DNA of 64,000 bases from Ruminococcaceae bacterium UBA5905. GTDB taxonomy: Bacteria > Bacillota > Clostridia > Oscillospirales > Acutalibacteraceae. The translations under genes were made by a program, and so were the position numbers. The stretch covers positions 43,426 through 107,425 of the forward strand of contig DJEF01000019.1 of assembly GCA_002431285.1 (NCBI GenBank), written 5' to 3'. Positions 1 through 9,661 of this stretch are shown here, piece after piece (the first letter of the stretch is position 1; the number at the start of each line of letters is the position of its first letter). The notes under the pieces were generated by a model. That model saw only the letters and a list, made by a program, of their open reading frames with translations, did no database searches and was not told the origin of the DNA.

Positions 1-1308
1 GACCTCCCAGGATACCGTATACAGATTTGTCCCGGGCGCGGGAGTGGCGGTGCTGAAATAGTCAAAAGAAAACTCATAGGTCCCGCTCTCCAGCCCCGTC
101 ACCGAGGTGAACAGAGGATGCTCGTCGGTGCGCTCCGCGTCCTTGCTCATATCCATCTTCAGCATATAGGTCTTGCCGTCGTCCTCGTCGCCGCTGTCCA
201 CAAACAGGCTCGCATCGTATTCCATGACGGTGAACTGACCGCTGGCCGCCGCATCGGCAGCGGGTTGATCCCCCGGCCGCCAGCCCTCAAAGCGGCCGGT
301 TTCAAAGCTGCTCAGATAGTTTTTGCCATCGCTGTCCCCTTTGCGGGTGAGCTTAAAATTCCACATATAGATATCCGGATCGCCGTCTGCGCCGTTCACG
401 CCCGGCATCAGCACCCCGGGAGCAATCACGTTTCCGCTGTCATAGGTATATTCCAGCGACATCGTATTGCGGCCGGGAGCGAGCGTCCTGGTGGCGGCTT
501 TGCTGTAGCCTGCTCCGAAGAACCGGGCGTCTGCCTGAACCATTGCTGCATTGGGATCGCAGAAGTAGTCGAAGGTGAACACATAGGTCCCCTCCGGTAT
601 ATCCGTCCCCACATTCAGCCGATAGGTGATCCCGGCACGGCCGTTGGTCATCTTCAGCATATACGTTTTGCCGTCATCCGGCGTACCAAACAGGCTCTCA
701 TCGTATTCCACAGCGGAACAGACGCCGTTCGGGTCCACTCCGGCGTCCTGCTCAAACCATTTAAAGCTATAACACCAGTTTTTCAGGCTGCCGTTCTCGA
801 GATCGGGGTTCGGCAGCAGGTTTGTGCCGTCTCCCTCCTTGACCAGCTTGAAGTTCCAGGCGTAGATCACGCCGCCGGTGACCTGTCCGTGCAGGTCAAT
901 ACCCACAGTCAGCCGCCCGCCATTGTCGGCGGTAGCGGTAAAATTGCGGCGTACCGCGGCGGTTTTCACGCCGCCGGTGGTCACATGGTCGCCGGCGGCC
1001 TTGGCGTTCTGCCAGTTTTCCCAAGACACCGAATAGATGTTGGCGCCGGCCGCCGGAGTCGCCGTGCTGTAATAATCAAAGGAAAACTCGTAAGTGCCGC
1101 TCTCCAGCCCCGCCACCGAAGCGAAGAACGGGCGCTCACCCGTGGAATCCGCCTCTTTGCTCAGATCCATTTTCAGCATATAGCGGGGAGTCGCATCGGC
1201 TGACGCCGGAAGCAGCGACACCGGAAACAGCAGCAGAACCGTGCAGAAACAGCACAGACAAGCCAGCGCTGCAAGCACAACGCGTTTCGTCCTACTGGCC
1301 ATGGTCAT
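1..1308 (-). CDS. Secreted repeat protein, 3' end cut by window edge
   Basis: This minus-strand reading frame is open for 436 codons and runs off the left edge, so its C-terminus is missing. It starts at an ATG at 1308 with AGAGAGG ten bases upstream. A hydrophobic signal peptide ends near residue 37 and has no lipobox. The mature part begins with a YMLKMDLS segment, then a beta-rich module of about 150 residues, a second module introduced by LLPNPD and SVEYDE-like segments, and near the window edge the YMLKMDMS module starts again. The modules resemble family 4/9 carbohydrate-binding sandwiches, but I cannot assign a family. Its neighbour at 1362-2951 is a close paralogue, so the two form a tandem pair at the end of the left operon. 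A role in binding polysaccharide at the cell surface is inferred from modules and context only. Confidence 0.75.
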   Translation of the reverse strand, partial: MTMASRTKRVVLAALACLCCFCTVLLLFPVSLLPASADATPRYMLKMDLSKEADSTGERPFFASVAGLESGTYEFSFDYYSTATPAAGANIYSVSWENWQNAKAAGDHVTTGGVKTAAVRRNFTATADNGGRLTVGIDLHGQVTGGVIYAWNFKLVKEGDGTNLLPNPDLENGSLKNWCYSFKWFEQDAGVDPNGVCSAVEYDESLFGTPDDGKTYMLKMTNGRAGITYRLNVGTDIPEGTYVFTFDYFCDPNAAMVQADARFFGAGYSKAATRTLAPGRNTMSLEYTYDSGNVIAPGVLMPGVNGADGDPDIYMWNFKLTRKGDSDGKNYLSSFETGRFEGWRPGDQPAADAAASGQFTVMEYDASLFVDSGDEDDGKTYMLKMDMSKDAERTDEHPLFTSVTGLESGTYEFSFDYFSTATPAPGTNLYTVSWEV

Positions 1309-1361
1309 GCATATCAACCTCTCTTTCATCTCAGTTCTCATTTGCGGACACCGCGCGACGC

Positions 1362-2951
1362 TTATGCCGTCGCTCTGACCAATGCCCCATTGTAGGAATC
1401 GGACAGCACCGCGCCATACAGGATTGCGGAGCCCTCCTCCGTCTCATACTCTACGAACGAGCAGGCATAGATCGTTGTGTCCAGACAGTTCTCCGGGATA
1501 TCCACGATCACCGCCGTAAAGGTGGCCACGCCGTTTTGCACGGCAAAGAGTTTCTTCGCCTTCACTGCCACAGCAGTGCGGTCCAGTACCGCCTGCTCCT
1601 CTACGGATACCAGCACACCCATATCCAGCACCCGGTGCGCCGTGCCGTCCACCAGAACGGTGGCCTGCGACAGATCGCCGGCATAGTTCGTGCGGGTCCC
1701 GATCTCATTCAGCGGATCGACATAGTCGATGCCCTGATTGGCCACCGTAAATCCGAACCGCAGACCGGGCTTGTTGCCCGCACGCACCGAGGTGCCCAGT
1801 CCATAGAGGGTCGTGCGGGCGTTGTCGTATTCCTCCACGGAGAAATACTCTTTTTCGGTGGCCGTATCGTCAATGTATCCATACTGGTTCACATACCGCC
1901 AGCCCTTGAGCGTTCCCTTCCGCAAACTTTTATTCACCAGGCGGTTATCGGAACTGCCCTCTCTGGTCAGTTTCAGATTCCAGAAGTACGCCACGCCGCC
2001 CTTGCTCTCGGCCGCCATCAGCTGCAGCGAAAAGGTGGGGTTTTCCGCTGTGACGGTGAAGGTCTTGGAGAAAGTCCCGCGTCCCGCCGACAGCGTTCCG
2101 TAGGTAACCACGCTGCCGCCGGAATTCACCCGGTTTTGGATGCCGCCGGTGCCGGAGCTGTACTGCACATAGTAGTCATATGAGAACGTGTAGGTGCCCG
2201 GAATCTCCGACGCTGACAGGTCCGTGCCGGCAAACTCCGACACATTTAACGCCGACCATCCCTGCCCGCTGCTGACCGCCTTATCCAGATCCATCTTCAG
2301 CATATAGGTCTTTCCGTCATCCAGACCGATGAGGGTCTCATCGTACGCTACTGCCGAGCAGACTCCATTGGGGTCCGGTGCGGGATCGGTACCTTCAAAC
2401 CAACCGGTAAAGGCGTAATTCCAGCTATTAAGGCTACCGTTCTTGAAATCGGGATTCGGCAGCAGGTTGGTGGTATCTCCAGCTTTCGTCAATTTGAAAT
2501 TCCAGGCGTAGATGACACCGCCGGTGACCTGCCCATGAAAATCAATGCCCATAGTCATCCGTCCACCGTTGGCGTCGGTGGTAACGTAGTCCCGCTGTAC
2601 CTGCGCCGTTTTAACGCCACCAACGGACAGATGATCGCCTGCCCTTTTCGCATTCTGCCAAGCCTCCCACGACACCGAATAAATGCTGGTGCCGGATGCC
2701 GGAACAGCAGTGCTGAAATAATCAAAGGAAAACGTATACGTGCCGTCCTCCAAACCGGTCACGGTGGTAAATAGCGGATGCTCGTCGGTACGCTCCGCAT
2801 CCCTGCTCAAATCCAGTTTGAGCATATATTCCGGTGTGTCGGCAGCCGCCGGAAACGGCGACACCGGGCACAGCAGGAGCAGCGCGCACACAGCGACCAG
2901 AATTGCCAGGGTACTTTTGGAAATGCGCTTTGCATAAGTCCAAACAGACAT
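1362..2951 (-). CDS. Secreted repeat protein with carbohydrate-binding-like modules
   Basis: A 529-residue secreted protein. The ATG at 2951 sits nine bases after a perfect AAGGAGG; an upstream in-frame TTG at 2960 touches the ribosome site and is unlikely. The signal peptide ends near residue 38 (PAAAD). Two beta-rich repeats of about 150 residues follow, the first opening with YMLKLDLS and the second with YMLKMDLD; each contains a YxWNxKLT segment and is followed by an NPDFKNGSL- or NKSLRKGTL-type linker. The last 150 residues form a different domain ending in LSDSYNGAL, a C-terminal type I have seen in other clostridial secreted proteins. There is no LPXTG motif, membrane anchor or catalytic signature. 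It is a paralogue of the gene downstream. Glycan binding is inferred; the substrate is unknown. Confidence 0.8.
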   Translation of the reverse strand: MSVWTYAKRISKSTLAILVAVCALLLLCPVSPFPAAADTPEYMLKLDLSRDAERTDEHPLFTTVTGLEDGTYTFSFDYFSTAVPASGTSIYSVSWEAWQNAKRAGDHLSVGGVKTAQVQRDYVTTDANGGRMTMGIDFHGQVTGGVIYAWNFKLTKAGDTTNLLPNPDFKNGSLNSWNYAFTGWFEGTDPAPDPNGVCSAVAYDETLIGLDDGKTYMLKMDLDKAVSSGQGWSALNVSEFAGTDLSASEIPGTYTFSYDYYVQYSSGTGGIQNRVNSGGSVVTYGTLSAGRGTFSKTFTVTAENPTFSLQLMAAESKGGVAYFWNLKLTREGSSDNRLVNKSLRKGTLKGWRYVNQYGYIDDTATEKEYFSVEEYDNARTTLYGLGTSVRAGNKPGLRFGFTVANQGIDYVDPLNEIGTRTNYAGDLSQATVLVDGTAHRVLDMGVLVSVEEQAVLDRTAVAVKAKKLFAVQNGVATFTAVIVDIPENCLDTTIYACSFVEYETEEGSAILYGAVLSDSYNGALVRATA

Positions 2952-2994
2952 GGTTGGCAACCTCCTTATATCAATTGGCTTTCACTCCGCCGCA

Positions 2995-4659
2995 TCAGAG
3001 CAGCTGAATTTTCTTTGCCTGTGCATCCACCTTGCGGACGGATTCCTCCATCTTCTCCTGGGTCTCGCCGGAAAGACGGTCGTCCCCCTGCCAGTAGATC
3101 ACGATGGTTTCGGAGTCATTCTTCTGATAATAGGTGTTTCCGGTATAGACAATATTCGGCTGCGCCACGCCGCTCTGGATCAGCAGAGACTTCCAGCTGC
3201 GATCAAAAATGTTGTTGCGCACCGTGCAGTTGATCGCCGTATAGGTACGGTCGCCGGTCGACGACCAGATATGACAGGTGGATTTGTGGTTCGTCCGCAC
3301 CATGCCCCAGCCGTAGCCGGCAAACCGCAGAATGTTGTTTTCCACCGTCACATTCTTCATGGTGTCCCGCTCCTGACCGCCGGTCCACAGCTCCACGCTC
3401 ATGGTGCAATATTCAATCAGATTGCCCCGGTAGGTGATGTTGGACTGGGTATAGCCATTGGCGGTCATGCCACCCTGATTGGTGACGCCGGTGTCATACA
3501 TCTGGTAGATCCAGTTGTTTTCCACCAGCACGTTATCGCACTCGTTCCACAGCTCCACACCGTTGCCCAGCCGGGTGGGATTCCCGGCCGCGTCGTAGAA
3601 ATGGACGCAGCCGCCCACCCAACCGATCTCGCAATTGGTGACCTGAATGTTCTTCGCGCCCTCCTCAAAGCGGATGGCGTGGGTGCCGCCGTATTTGAGC
3701 GCCAGATTGTCGATGGTGATATCGTGGGGATTTGCATTGCTCTGCATGAGGTTACCCGCCACGCCGAACTCGATATCATAGAATACCTCGGCCGGATGCT
3801 TCTCCAGATAGAGATACACCGCCGCATCGTCCTGGCTGTAATAATACTGAAGATTGGCGCTCAGCTTATCCGCCGCGGTGAATACGCGGATGCCCACCGC
3901 GCGGCCATGGTCAAAGATGATATTACCCACATCACTGGAAATGGGTTCGTTGCATTTCCATACGTTTTTCAGCTCGGTGGTCTCCCAGAAATCCTTAGAG
4001 GCAAAGTTGTTGGGGGAACCGTAGATGGCCGGCTTGGGGCCGGAACCGTAGGCGCCGTAGCTCACCCCATCCACCAGCCGCACCGTGCCCCGATACACGC
4101 CGCCCCGCTCAAACAGCACCGTGTCGCCGGGCTTGATCTCCGAACGGTTGGCGTTATAGCCGCTGATGGAATACCAGGGCTGCGCCGCCGACTCGCCGGA
4201 ATTGGCGTCGTTGCCCTTGCGGGAGATGTACCAGACCTTGCCGGTCGACTTCAGCGTATCCGCCGCACCGGTGATCTTGTCCCGCAGAGCGGCCGCCTCC
4301 GCATCGGCACCGCCCTTTTGGGGATTCAGCCGATCCGCGGTGTTGCCGCCGGGAATGGAATCGTTGGTATCCTCCACGGGGATAATGAAATCCTCATCGT
4401 CTCCGTCGTCAATGTCGAAGCCGCCGTCGTCCGGTTCCTCGTCCGTGTCGCCGTCACCGTCGGTATTATCGTCGGGATCGCCGTTTGCATCGCTGTCCGG
4501 GTCGCTGTCCGGCTCCGACGGATCGCTGACATCCGAGGTGGAGGGATTGGTGGGTTTCGTAGGTTTCGGTTTCTTGTTGCCGCCGGACGACTGATCTCCG
4601 CACGCAGTCACGGTCAACAGCAGCAGCGCCGCCAGCAACAGGGCAACCAGTTTACGCAT
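2995..4659 (-). CDS. Lipoprotein with right-handed parallel beta-helix
   Basis: A 554-residue lipoprotein: the signal peptide ends in LTVTAC with the lipid cysteine at residue 20. A low-complexity stretch rich in Asp, Pro, Ser and Thr (about residues 25-95) tethers the folded domain. The domain opens with WYISRKGNDANSG, a motif typical of pectate-lyase-like/DUF1565 beta-helix proteins, and continues with GDTVLFERGGVYRG and many short Asn-rich turns (NNWIY, NNILRF, NNIFD) that mark successive coils. Such proteins are usually polysaccharide lyases, epimerases or hydrolases acting outside the cell; I see no diagnostic catalytic triad. The start has GAAGGAGAG upstream. The next gene upstream (4678-6177) is a paralogue without signal peptide, so the two may work on the same glycan on either side of the membrane. 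Confidence 0.85.
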   Translation of the reverse strand: MRKLVALLLAALLLLTVTACGDQSSGGNKKPKPTKPTNPSTSDVSDPSEPDSDPDSDANGDPDDNTDGDGDTDEEPDDGGFDIDDGDDEDFIIPVEDTNDSIPGGNTADRLNPQKGGADAEAAALRDKITGAADTLKSTGKVWYISRKGNDANSGESAAQPWYSISGYNANRSEIKPGDTVLFERGGVYRGTVRLVDGVSYGAYGSGPKPAIYGSPNNFASKDFWETTELKNVWKCNEPISSDVGNIIFDHGRAVGIRVFTAADKLSANLQYYYSQDDAAVYLYLEKHPAEVFYDIEFGVAGNLMQSNANPHDITIDNLALKYGGTHAIRFEEGAKNIQVTNCEIGWVGGCVHFYDAAGNPTRLGNGVELWNECDNVLVENNWIYQMYDTGVTNQGGMTANGYTQSNITYRGNLIEYCTMSVELWTGGQERDTMKNVTVENNILRFAGYGWGMVRTNHKSTCHIWSSTGDRTYTAINCTVRNNIFDRSWKSLLIQSGVAQPNIVYTGNTYYQKNDSETIVIYWQGDDRLSGETQEKMEESVRKVDAQAKKIQLL

Positions 4660-4677
4660 TCTTCCTCTCTCCTTCGC

Positions 4678-6177
4678 TCAAAATTCGGTTCCAAACTGTA
4701 TCGCGCGAGGAGCTGCATCCAGCTTCCGGACCTGCTCCTCAAAGGTTTCCTGAGAATCCGCAGTCAAAACGGCCTCCCCCTGCCAGCGGGCCACGCCGCC
4801 CCGGTAGGCGGCATTCTCTTTGTCATAGCAGGGATTCTCCCCGCCGACAGCGTCCTGTCGTTCCTCCCCGCCCCGGTAAACGCCGTCCGAGGTCTTATAC
4901 CAGGGGTTCTCCCCATAGAGGGAATCCAGCATCTCTTTGCCTGCGGGGTCCGCCGTCTGATACCAGGTGTTCTCCCGGTATACAATAGGGGTCGGCGCCT
5001 GCTGGTAGTTCACCACCAGCCAATGGCGGCTCTGGTCAAAGGTGTTGCGCTGTACCACAAAATCCTCCGCCGTAAAAGGCGCGCCCCAGGCGCAAAGGAG
5101 CGATTCCGCCTGCGGGTCCGGGCGCTGCTTGCCCCAGCCATAGCCGGAAAAGCGCAGAATGTTATCCTCATAGCGGATATGGTGCATCCCCTCATCGCCG
5201 CCCAGAAACAGCTCAAAGGCAAAGACGCAGTATTCCACGAGATTGCGGCGATAGGTGACATTTTCCACCCGACCGGCGCCGCCCTGATGGGTCAGACCGG
5301 CATCGTAGATCTGATACACCCAGCAATCCTCGATGCAGATGTCGGCGCAGGCGTTCCAGAACTGAATCCCGTTGCCAAACCGCACATCGTTCACGCCGGG
5401 GTTCTGCAGGCAGCCGCCGATCCAGGCGACCACGCAGCCCCGCACCGTGATGGCGTGGGCGCCATCGGAAAAAGCGATGGCGTGAGCGCCGCCATACTGA
5501 ATGCACAGGTTCTCCATCACGATGTCGTGCACCGCTCCCCCCACGGAGAGAATGCACATCGCCACACCCAGCTCGATCTCGGTATGGAGCGCCGCCGGGG
5601 ACTGCGCCAGATAGAGGTACAGAGAGCCGTCGGCGGGATCGTGGTAGAAGTCGTAGTCGTTCTGCACCGCATCCAGGGTATGCAGCTTTTTGATCCCCAC
5701 CTGTCGTCCGCCGTCAAAGAAAATACTGCCCACATCCTGCGGGAAGGTGTCGACACACCGCCACACGCCGGGGCGGTCGGTGGGCTGCCAATCCTCCGGG
5801 GCGTTATAATTGCGGGGAGAGCCGTAAATACGGGGCTTTTCCCCCTGCCCATACGCCCCATAGAACACACCGGTGCGCAGGGACACGTGTCCCCGGTATA
5901 CGCCGCCCCGCTCAAACAGCAGGCTATCCCCCGCCTGCACCTGAGCCAGATGCACCTCATAGCCGCCCAGCGTGTGCCACGCCTGCGCCGGGCTGTCGCC
6001 GGCATTGGCATCGTCTCCGGTGGGAGAAATGTAGTAGACCGTGCCGCCGGTGGGCCTGGTATCCGGATAATCGAGGATCCGCTGCCGCCGCTCCTCGGCG
6101 GACGGGTCGGACCGACCCGTCCGGGGGATCGCTGCCGTGGTAGCGCTATCCGACGCAATAAAGTAGTGACGATCCAT
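4678..6177 (-). CDS. Parallel beta-helix protein lacking a signal peptide
   Basis: A 499-residue paralogue of the beta-helix lipoprotein downstream. It shares the YYISPTGDDANAGD opening, GDSLLFERGGVYRGH, YGAYGQG and the Asn-rich coil turns. The N-terminus is hydrophilic, with no signal peptide or lipobox. The start is well fixed: AAGGAG lies just upstream and only ten bases separate it from the stop of the solute-binding protein gene, so no hidden leader fits. It is therefore predicted to be cytoplasmic, which is uncommon for this fold. Near the C-terminus (about residues 400-465) a short repeat occurs three times around the words ENPWY/ENPCY/ENTWY and YRGG, absent from the paralogue. It may act on imported oligosaccharide, as a lyase, epimerase or hydrolase; the reaction cannot be assigned. 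Confidence 0.82.
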   Translation of the reverse strand: MDRHYFIASDSATTAAIPRTGRSDPSAEERRQRILDYPDTRPTGGTVYYISPTGDDANAGDSPAQAWHTLGGYEVHLAQVQAGDSLLFERGGVYRGHVSLRTGVFYGAYGQGEKPRIYGSPRNYNAPEDWQPTDRPGVWRCVDTFPQDVGSIFFDGGRQVGIKKLHTLDAVQNDYDFYHDPADGSLYLYLAQSPAALHTEIELGVAMCILSVGGAVHDIVMENLCIQYGGAHAIAFSDGAHAITVRGCVVAWIGGCLQNPGVNDVRFGNGIQFWNACADICIEDCWVYQIYDAGLTHQGGAGRVENVTYRRNLVEYCVFAFELFLGGDEGMHHIRYEDNILRFSGYGWGKQRPDPQAESLLCAWGAPFTAEDFVVQRNTFDQSRHWLVVNYQQAPTPIVYRENTWYQTADPAGKEMLDSLYGENPWYKTSDGVYRGGEERQDAVGGENPCYDKENAAYRGGVARWQGEAVLTADSQETFEEQVRKLDAAPRAIQFGTEF

Positions 6178-6187
6178 CCTGTTCTCC

Positions 6188-7657
6188 TTATCCCAGCTTT
6201 TTCAGCTCGGCATTCTTATCCGCCGCGCACTTCTCGATCATAGCTTTGTACGTATCCAGCGTGGTCTTGATCTGACCTTGCTCGGTGCGCCGCAGAGTAT
6301 AGGACATATCGTGCACCGAATTGCCGTACTGGGCCTTATCCACCAGCACATCCATGGTCATATTGGCAATGTTGGTCTGCTTGCGGGTCCATTCGTAGAC
6401 CGCTTTGGCCTGATCGTCCACAAAGAAGTTATCCATATCGTAATTGGCGCTGTCCATGAAATACCGGACAAAATACGGCGCCGCCTCGGGGTTGGCCGCA
6501 TTCTTGGCCACTGCATAAGCCTGCGTCTCCGACATACTCAGGTAGGGCTTGTTGTAATCCACGCCCTCCGGCACCGGCATCGGCACCGTGCCCAGAGTCT
6601 TGTTGCCCTTGAGGGCGGTGAAATAATTGTTGGTGGTACGGGCGCAGATGAGGGAATTGTCGATGAGCAGCAGATTGCCGTTGTTGAAACCGTTCACATC
6701 ATACACCGTGTCGCTGCACCAGCCGTCCTGCACCGCCGCCGCGGTAAACTGCCAGCCCTTGACCAGACGGGCGTCGTCCATATGGGTCACATACTGGCTC
6801 TTATTAGGATCGTAGTCGATATAGGTCACGCCCTGCACCCGGTTATAATCCATCCCCTCCGACAGACCCCAGGCATAATAGCGGTCGTTATCCACCTTAT
6901 CCATAAAGGTCTCGCACAGCTCCCGCATCTTTTCAAAGGTCCACTTGCCCTCTTTCCAGAGCGTATACGGATCCTCCAGCTGATACTTGGCGATGAGGGA
7001 TTTGTTATAATACTGCACCTCCGGCAGCCAATAAGGCGTCTCCTTGACCGCCATGGCGTAGCGCTTGCCGTTGACCGTATAGATCTTCATGGCGCTGTCA
7101 TTCCATGCGGTATCGTTAAAGTTATAATTGAGTTCATCCAGCGTCTTGGCGTTTTTCAGGGTCGCCACATCGGGCCAGCGCATACGGAACGCATCGGGGC
7201 CCTTGCCGTCGCCGGAGGACACCATGGCGGTCAGCTTGGTGGTATAGCTGTCGTAGTCGCCGACCACCCATTTCACCGTGATGCCCGTTTCGTTCTTAAA
7301 CTTCTTCAGCGCCTCCGGAGCGCCGGTGGTGTGTCCCGCCGGGTTCCAGTCGTACACTACGAGGGTCTTTTTGAGATTCTTCGGCATCTGCGCCTTGACC
7401 TGCTTCCAGGTCAGAGAGGTCCTCTCGCCGGAATTCACCTTCGTGGTGGGGGTATTCTGCTTCACCTGAGAGGTGGTGCTGTTGGTATCGGATGAGCCGT
7501 CCGAGGTGGACACATCCGACGGCGTATCGGAATCCGCGTCCGGCGCCGAGGACTCAATGATCCACGGGTCCGACGAGGTGGTTGTCTGCTTGCCGCAGGC
7601 GGTCGCCGCCAGCAGCATAAGCATCGCCAGGGTCAGCGCAACGAGCTTTTTCATCAT
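6188..7657 (-). CDS. ABC sugar transporter solute-binding lipoprotein (left set)
   Basis: A 489-residue family 1 extracellular solute-binding protein. The signal peptide ends in LLAATAC, with the lipid cysteine at residue 21, followed by a Ser/Thr/Asp-rich linker to about residue 80. The folded part begins with TLVVYDWNPAG and has the usual features of sugar-binding lipoproteins: FKNETGITVKW, a PDAFRMRWPD segment and a C-terminal Trp/Tyr-rich half. The start ATGATG follows AGGAGGAG. It lies at the end of the second permease pair (7762-9661) and is the counterpart of the lipoprotein at 41149-42594. It should deliver an oligosaccharide to that permease pair; specificity cannot be read from sequence. 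Confidence 0.9.
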   Translation of the reverse strand: MMKKLVALTLAMLMLLAATACGKQTTTSSDPWIIESSAPDADSDTPSDVSTSDGSSDTNSTTSQVKQNTPTTKVNSGERTSLTWKQVKAQMPKNLKKTLVVYDWNPAGHTTGAPEALKKFKNETGITVKWVVGDYDSYTTKLTAMVSSGDGKGPDAFRMRWPDVATLKNAKTLDELNYNFNDTAWNDSAMKIYTVNGKRYAMAVKETPYWLPEVQYYNKSLIAKYQLEDPYTLWKEGKWTFEKMRELCETFMDKVDNDRYYAWGLSEGMDYNRVQGVTYIDYDPNKSQYVTHMDDARLVKGWQFTAAAVQDGWCSDTVYDVNGFNNGNLLLIDNSLICARTTNNYFTALKGNKTLGTVPMPVPEGVDYNKPYLSMSETQAYAVAKNAANPEAAPYFVRYFMDSANYDMDNFFVDDQAKAVYEWTRKQTNIANMTMDVLVDKAQYGNSVHDMSYTLRRTEQGQIKTTLDTYKAMIEKCAADKNAELKKLG

Positions 7658-7761
7658 ACGATCTCCTCCTGATTCTGATTCGATTTCAATGGATGGACAA
7701 ACTGTAACATCGGGTCCGGATAGCCGATGGGCGTCACCTCCTGCAAGGATCGGTCGTTTTT

Positions 7762-8748
7762 TTATCCCACGATACCGCTGCGTGCCACGCTCTCGATAAA
7801 GCGGCGCTGCAGGATCAGGTACATGATCAGCATGGGCAGGATAAACAGCAGGCAGCCCGCCATGGTGGCGTTGACCGCCTCGGCGGAATACTGGTTATAT
7901 CCCAGTCCGTACAGAATATTGAACATATCGTGGAGCTTCACCGCCAGCGGCTGCCCCTCGGAGAGATACATGGACGGGCCGTAATACTCGTTCCAGTGCC
8001 AGATCACCGAAAACATAAAGACCGTCATGATGACCACCCCCGAGGAGGGAATCACCACCCGGAAGAAGGTGCCCCAACCGCCGGTGCCGTCGATCCACGC
8101 CGCCTCCTCCAGCTCCCGGGGGAAGCTCTTGAAAAACTGCATATAGATATAGATAAACAGGCCGCCCCGCAGCCCCACCGCCAGCAGCGAGGGGAGATAA
8201 AACACCAGCGGCGTATCCAGCAGGTTGATGCGCAGCTCCTGCCCGGTGGCTCGGCCGATCAGCCCCAGGATACCTAAAATGTCCGTATAGCGGAAATTCA
8301 GATAGGTGGGAATGATGATCATGGTGATCGGCACCAGAATATTCAGCAGCAGCAGCCCCTTCAGCAGCCGTTTGCCCCGGAATTCAAAGCGCGCCAGCCC
8401 ATAGGCGGCGATGGCGCAGGAGGCCACCTCGATCAATCCGCTCACCAGCTGCACCAGCACGGTGGACAGAAACGAGGCGGTCAGATCCAGCGCCTCGATC
8501 GCCAGCCCGAAATTGGCAAGGGTGTAGCTTTTCGGCACCCACTGCACCGTGGGATCCAGATAGTCCAGCGGATCCTCCAGCGCATGGGACACGATGAACA
8601 GAAACGGATACAGCAATATGTAGCTGAAAGAAAACAGGAACACATACCGCAGCAGCGAAACCAATACGGACGCTGTGCGGCTCCGGGCTTTATACGCCCG
8701 CAGCGATTGCTGAGCTGCCGTCATGGACAGCGGATTTTTCTCTTTCAT
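7762..8748 (-). CDS. ABC sugar permease, MalG type (left set, second pair)
   Basis: A 328-residue inner-membrane subunit of a carbohydrate importer with six predicted membrane segments. The cytoplasmic EAA loop that docks on the ATPase is visible at about residues 214-234 (LEEAAWIDGTG...FFRVVIP). The C-terminus QRRFIESVARSGIVG is typical of the MalG branch. GGGAG lies seven bases before the ATG and the gene begins four bases after the stop of the partner permease (8753-9661), so the two are translated together. It pairs with that subunit and probably with the lipoprotein 6188-7657. Its paralogue in the right operon is 40099-41091. Confidence 0.93.
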   Translation of the reverse strand: MKEKNPLSMTAAQQSLRAYKARSRTASVLVSLLRYVFLFSFSYILLYPFLFIVSHALEDPLDYLDPTVQWVPKSYTLANFGLAIEALDLTASFLSTVLVQLVSGLIEVASCAIAAYGLARFEFRGKRLLKGLLLLNILVPITMIIIPTYLNFRYTDILGILGLIGRATGQELRINLLDTPLVFYLPSLLAVGLRGGLFIYIYMQFFKSFPRELEEAAWIDGTGGWGTFFRVVIPSSGVVIMTVFMFSVIWHWNEYYGPSMYLSEGQPLAVKLHDMFNILYGLGYNQYSAEAVNATMAGCLLFILPMLIMYLILQRRFIESVARSGIVG

Positions 8749-8752
8749 ACGC

Positions 8753-9661
8753 TCACTCCCACCGCCTCAGACAGCAACGATTGTAGATCAGCAGCACCAG
8801 CCCCATCACGGCGCCCACAACCAGAAAATATCCCCACAGCATCGCCGAGCTGCTGTCGTAGATCTGGTCGTTCTTCATGATGGAATACGCCTGGGCGATC
8901 ACCGGATTATCAATGGCGGTGAACAGCTCGATCATGGTATACACCATCACCAGCAGAATCACGTCCTTGAGCATCGGCACCGTCAGGTACCAAAACTCCT
9001 CCCATTTGGTGGCACCCTCGATCTTCGACACCTCATACAGCTGCGTCGGAATGCTCTGCAGCCCCGACAGGAACAGCACCAGCTGAATCCCGCAGCTCCA
9101 GATCAGATCGAATACGTTGCTCAGATATTTGGAAAACAGCGCCGTCACCTGCTGGGGCAGCTGCAAATTCGACAGAATCTCGTTGAAGTCGATCAGCCCG
9201 CCGTATTCGTATTCGGCGCCGCTGGTGACATTAAACAGGGGCGCGTGGATATAGCCGCTCTTCAGAATGTTGATAACCACGCCCGAGGCGATGATGACCG
9301 GCAGGAAGAAGATGGCCCGCGCCACCAGCCGTCCCCGGAATTTCTGATTCAGCACCACCGCCAGAATCAGGCTCAGCGCCATAATGATCGGCAGGGAGGT
9401 AAACATATCCGCCAGCGCCGCCACCAGATTATTGATATACAGGCCGTTGGACACCAGCATATCCCGATAGTGCCGGACACCGGCAAACGCCATATGGATG
9501 CCCTCGCCCGTCACCGCCATCTCCGAAAAAGAATAGCGCAGGGAATTGACGATGGGAATGATGAAGAACAGAACCAGACCCACGACCCAGTGCGCTACAA
9601 ACTGGCAGCCGTAGCGCGCCTTCAGCCGCTCTATTCCGGTTTTCCGCTGAAACCGCTTCAT
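8753..9661 (-). CDS. ABC sugar permease, MalF type (left set, second pair)
   Basis: A 302-residue membrane subunit of a carbohydrate ABC importer. I place the start at the ATG at 9661, which overlaps the stop of the DUF5696-like gene as ATGA; a longer frame upstream lies entirely inside that gene and is not credible. Predicted segments begin at about residue 22. The EAA-like loop is at about residues 210-230 (EVSKIEGATKWEEFWYLTVP), with the Ser-Lys-Ile variant also found in its paralogue as ASRVEGATKWEEFW. Coupling by ATGA overlap to the DUF5696-like lipoprotein is conserved in the right operon, which suggests the two products are needed in fixed ratio. Confidence 0.93.
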   Translation of the reverse strand: MKRFQRKTGIERLKARYGCQFVAHWVVGLVLFFIIPIVNSLRYSFSEMAVTGEGIHMAFAGVRHYRDMLVSNGLYINNLVAALADMFTSLPIIMALSLILAVVLNQKFRGRLVARAIFFLPVIIASGVVINILKSGYIHAPLFNVTSGAEYEYGGLIDFNEILSNLQLPQQVTALFSKYLSNVFDLIWSCGIQLVLFLSGLQSIPTQLYEVSKIEGATKWEEFWYLTVPMLKDVILLVMVYTMIELFTAIDNPVIAQAYSIMKNDQIYDSSSAMLWGYFLVVGAVMGLVLLIYNRCCLRRWE

